In this document: positions 5,539 through 6,768 of the stretch, piece by piece
How positions within the stretch are numbered: position 1 is the stretch's first letter
Layout: every line of letters starts with the position of its first letter
Position numbers and translations under genes: made by a program
Origin: Actinomycetes bacterium
GTDB taxonomy: Bacteria; Actinomycetota; Coriobacteriia; Coriobacteriales; Eggerthellaceae
Length of the DNA stretch: 6,768 bases
Reading direction: 5' to 3'
Assembly (NCBI GenBank): GCA_023403475.1
Contig: JAEYEL010000180.1
Span: forward strand, 1 to 6,768
The notes under the pieces: generated by a model
Seen by the model: only the letters and a program-made list of their open reading frames with translations
The model's database searches: none
What the model was told of the DNA's origin: nothing

Positions 5539-6768
5539 ATGTCCGCATTCGATTATCAGGAGTTCCTCGACAGCATTGACAAGGCGGCATATCACGAAGG
5601 CGAATGGCAGTGGGAGGAAGACGGGTTCACGGTAACGAGGACCTACAATTACTCGTTCCCCGGTTGCCATGATTCCTGCGGCATTCTTCTGTACGTGAAA
5701 GATGGGAAGCTCGATCATGTTGAGGGCGACCCGCTTGACCCTTGCACCAACGGCAAACTGTGCATGCGCTGCCTTGATTTGCCCGAGATGGTGAACAACG
5801 AACATCGCATCAAGTATCCCATGAAGCGCGCAGGCGAACGTGGCGAGAACAAGTGGGAAAGAATTACCTGGGACGAAGCGCTCGACATTACTGAGAAGTA
5901 CGTTAAAGAGGAAATCGACGGCAAAGGCTATGGCCGCGAGTCTATAGTGGTTGGGCACGGAACCGGGCGCAACATCAACTGGCAGATACCTTTCTTGGCC
6001 GGTGCCACGTTCGGCACACCTAACTGCGGTGGCATCTACTTTTCCGGATGGTCCTGCTACATGCCGCGTGTGTGTGGCGCGGCGGGTCCTTTGGGCGATT
6101 ATCCTGAAACCGACTGCGCGCAGGCTCTTGAGAAACGTTACGGCGACAGCTCCTGGCAGGCTCCCGACGTCATGATCGTCTGGGCGGTTGAGCCTTTGAA
6201 GTCGAACGGCGACGGGTTCATCGGCCATTACCTGATGGTGTGCCATCAGCTTGGCGCCAAGATTATCTCCATCGACCCGGCTCTGACGTGGTGGGGCGCT
6301 CATGCGGAAATATGGTTGCGCCCGAATCCGGGAACCGATGCGGCTTTGGCATTGGCCATGGCGAACGTCATTACCCAAGAGGACCTTATCGACCATGAGT
6401 TCGTTGCCAACTGGGTTGCCTACTACGACGAGTTCAAAGAGCATGTGGCTCAGTTCACTCCCGAATGGCAGGAGTCCATCACCAACGTTTCCGCTGACGA
6501 TGTTCGTGCTGCTGCAAGGATGTATGCGGCTGCCGATAGGGGCATGATCAAATGGGGCCTTTCGTTCGACGCCTCTTCCGCATCGTGCATGCATTGGGTG
6601 CAGACCGCCTGCGCGCTTATGGCCATCTGCGGCAATATCGAAAAGCCCGGCACGATGATTCTTGTGCATAATGCCTATGAGATGAACGCCGGATACGGAT
6701 CCGTCGACGTGTTCGGGCCGCCGGAAACGGTTGCGAAGAAATTCAAGAAGGCTCAGGTGGGCATGCCC
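5539..6768 (+). CDS. Molybdopterin-dependent oxidoreductase (DMSO reductase superfamily), cytoplasmic, 3' truncated by window
   Basis: The first 410 residues are present and the frame is open to the window end; family members are usually about 700-1000 residues. AGGAGGG (5529-5535) precedes the ATG. There is no Tat signal, so the enzyme should stay in the cytoplasm. Residues 43-78 hold the N-terminal Fe-S region (GCHDSCGILLYVKDG, then GKLCMRCL), followed by YPMKRAGERGENKWERITWDEAL (93-115), the typical entry to the molybdopterin domains, and later INPGT-like RPNPGTDAALALAMANVI (261-278). Cys173 in SGWSCYMPR lies where superfamily members place the metal ligand and is the best candidate. The protein resembles the large coriobacterial group containing catechol dehydroxylases and relatives of acetylene hydratase. 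Its place behind a membrane LuxR regulator and an MFS carrier supports an inducible small-molecule reductase or dehydroxylase. Superfamily certain, substrate unknown; partner subunits, if any, lie beyond 6768. Confidence 0.92.
   Translation, partial: MSAFDYQEFLDSIDKAAYHEGEWQWEEDGFTVTRTYNYSFPGCHDSCGILLYVKDGKLDHVEGDPLDPCTNGKLCMRCLDLPEMVNNEHRIKYPMKRAGERGENKWERITWDEALDITEKYVKEEIDGKGYGRESIVVGHGTGRNINWQIPFLAGATFGTPNCGGIYFSGWSCYMPRVCGAAGPLGDYPETDCAQALEKRYGDSSWQAPDVMIVWAVEPLKSNGDGFIGHYLMVCHQLGAKIISIDPALTWWGAHAEIWLRPNPGTDAALALAMANVITQEDLIDHEFVANWVAYYDEFKEHVAQFTPEWQESITNVSADDVRAAARMYAAADRGMIKWGLSFDASSASCMHWVQTACALMAICGNIEKPGTMILVHNAYEMNAGYGSVDVFGPPETVAKKFKKAQVGMP

Noticed and set aside
5410..6669. Long open frame on the minus strand (419 codons) opposite the molybdenum-enzyme gene
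   Set aside because: The plus-strand protein has clear family motifs along this whole stretch, and the antisense product is rich in His, Arg and Pro without any recognisable domain. It is a codon-bias shadow.
1..6768. tRNA or rRNA genes, CRISPR arrays, insertion sequences, attachment sites
   Set aside because: No cloverleaf-like genes, regularly spaced direct repeats, transposase or integrase coding sequence, or paired terminal repeats were seen on reading either strand.

Overview
The window looks like mid-GC chromosomal DNA from a gut-type actinobacterium of the class Coriobacteriia, most like Eggerthellaceae (Eggerthella, Gordonibacter, Slackia and relatives). The reasons are the gene content and style. 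There is a Tat-exported FAD oxidoreductase of the fumarate-reductase flavoprotein type, a LuxR-type regulator fused to a large multi-spanning membrane domain, an MFS carrier and a DMSO-reductase-superfamily molybdenum/tungsten enzyme. Genomes of this family carry dozens of paralogues of each. The assignment rests on recognition, not on a database search.

Layout. Positions 1-128 are the 3' end of a LuxR-type regulator cut by the window edge. Positions 276-1943 encode a Tat lipoprotein flavoprotein reductase, probably the target of that regulator. A strong hairpin at 2010-2043 separates it from a convergent small XRE-family repressor (2335-2099, minus strand). The XRE gene is divergent from a second, complete membrane LuxR-type regulator (2500-3978, plus). 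It is followed in the same direction by an MFS transporter (4157-5428) and a cytoplasmic molybdopterin oxidoreductase (from 5539, running off the window at 6768). Every gap between genes is under 180 bases.

How the parts may work together (inference). The window holds two regulator-plus-effector modules. In the second, the membrane LuxR protein would sense a small molecule, the MFS protein would carry a substrate across the membrane, and the molybdenum enzyme would transform it in the cytoplasm. This resembles the inducible aromatic or catechol dehydroxylase loci of Eggerthella and Gordonibacter, but the substrate cannot be read from the sequence. The small XRE protein probably sets the level of its own gene and of the membrane regulator through a shared inverted-repeat operator.

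The least explained material is in the spaces between genes. It includes an inverted repeat that builds two face-to-face promoters, a hairpin that pairs the XRE start codon while looping out its ribosome-binding site, and perfect palindromes of 18 and 26 bp in the leaders of the LuxR and MFS genes. There is also a nine-G tract forming one side of a hairpin just upstream of the molybdenum enzyme. The N-terminal cysteine motif of that enzyme is also non-canonical.
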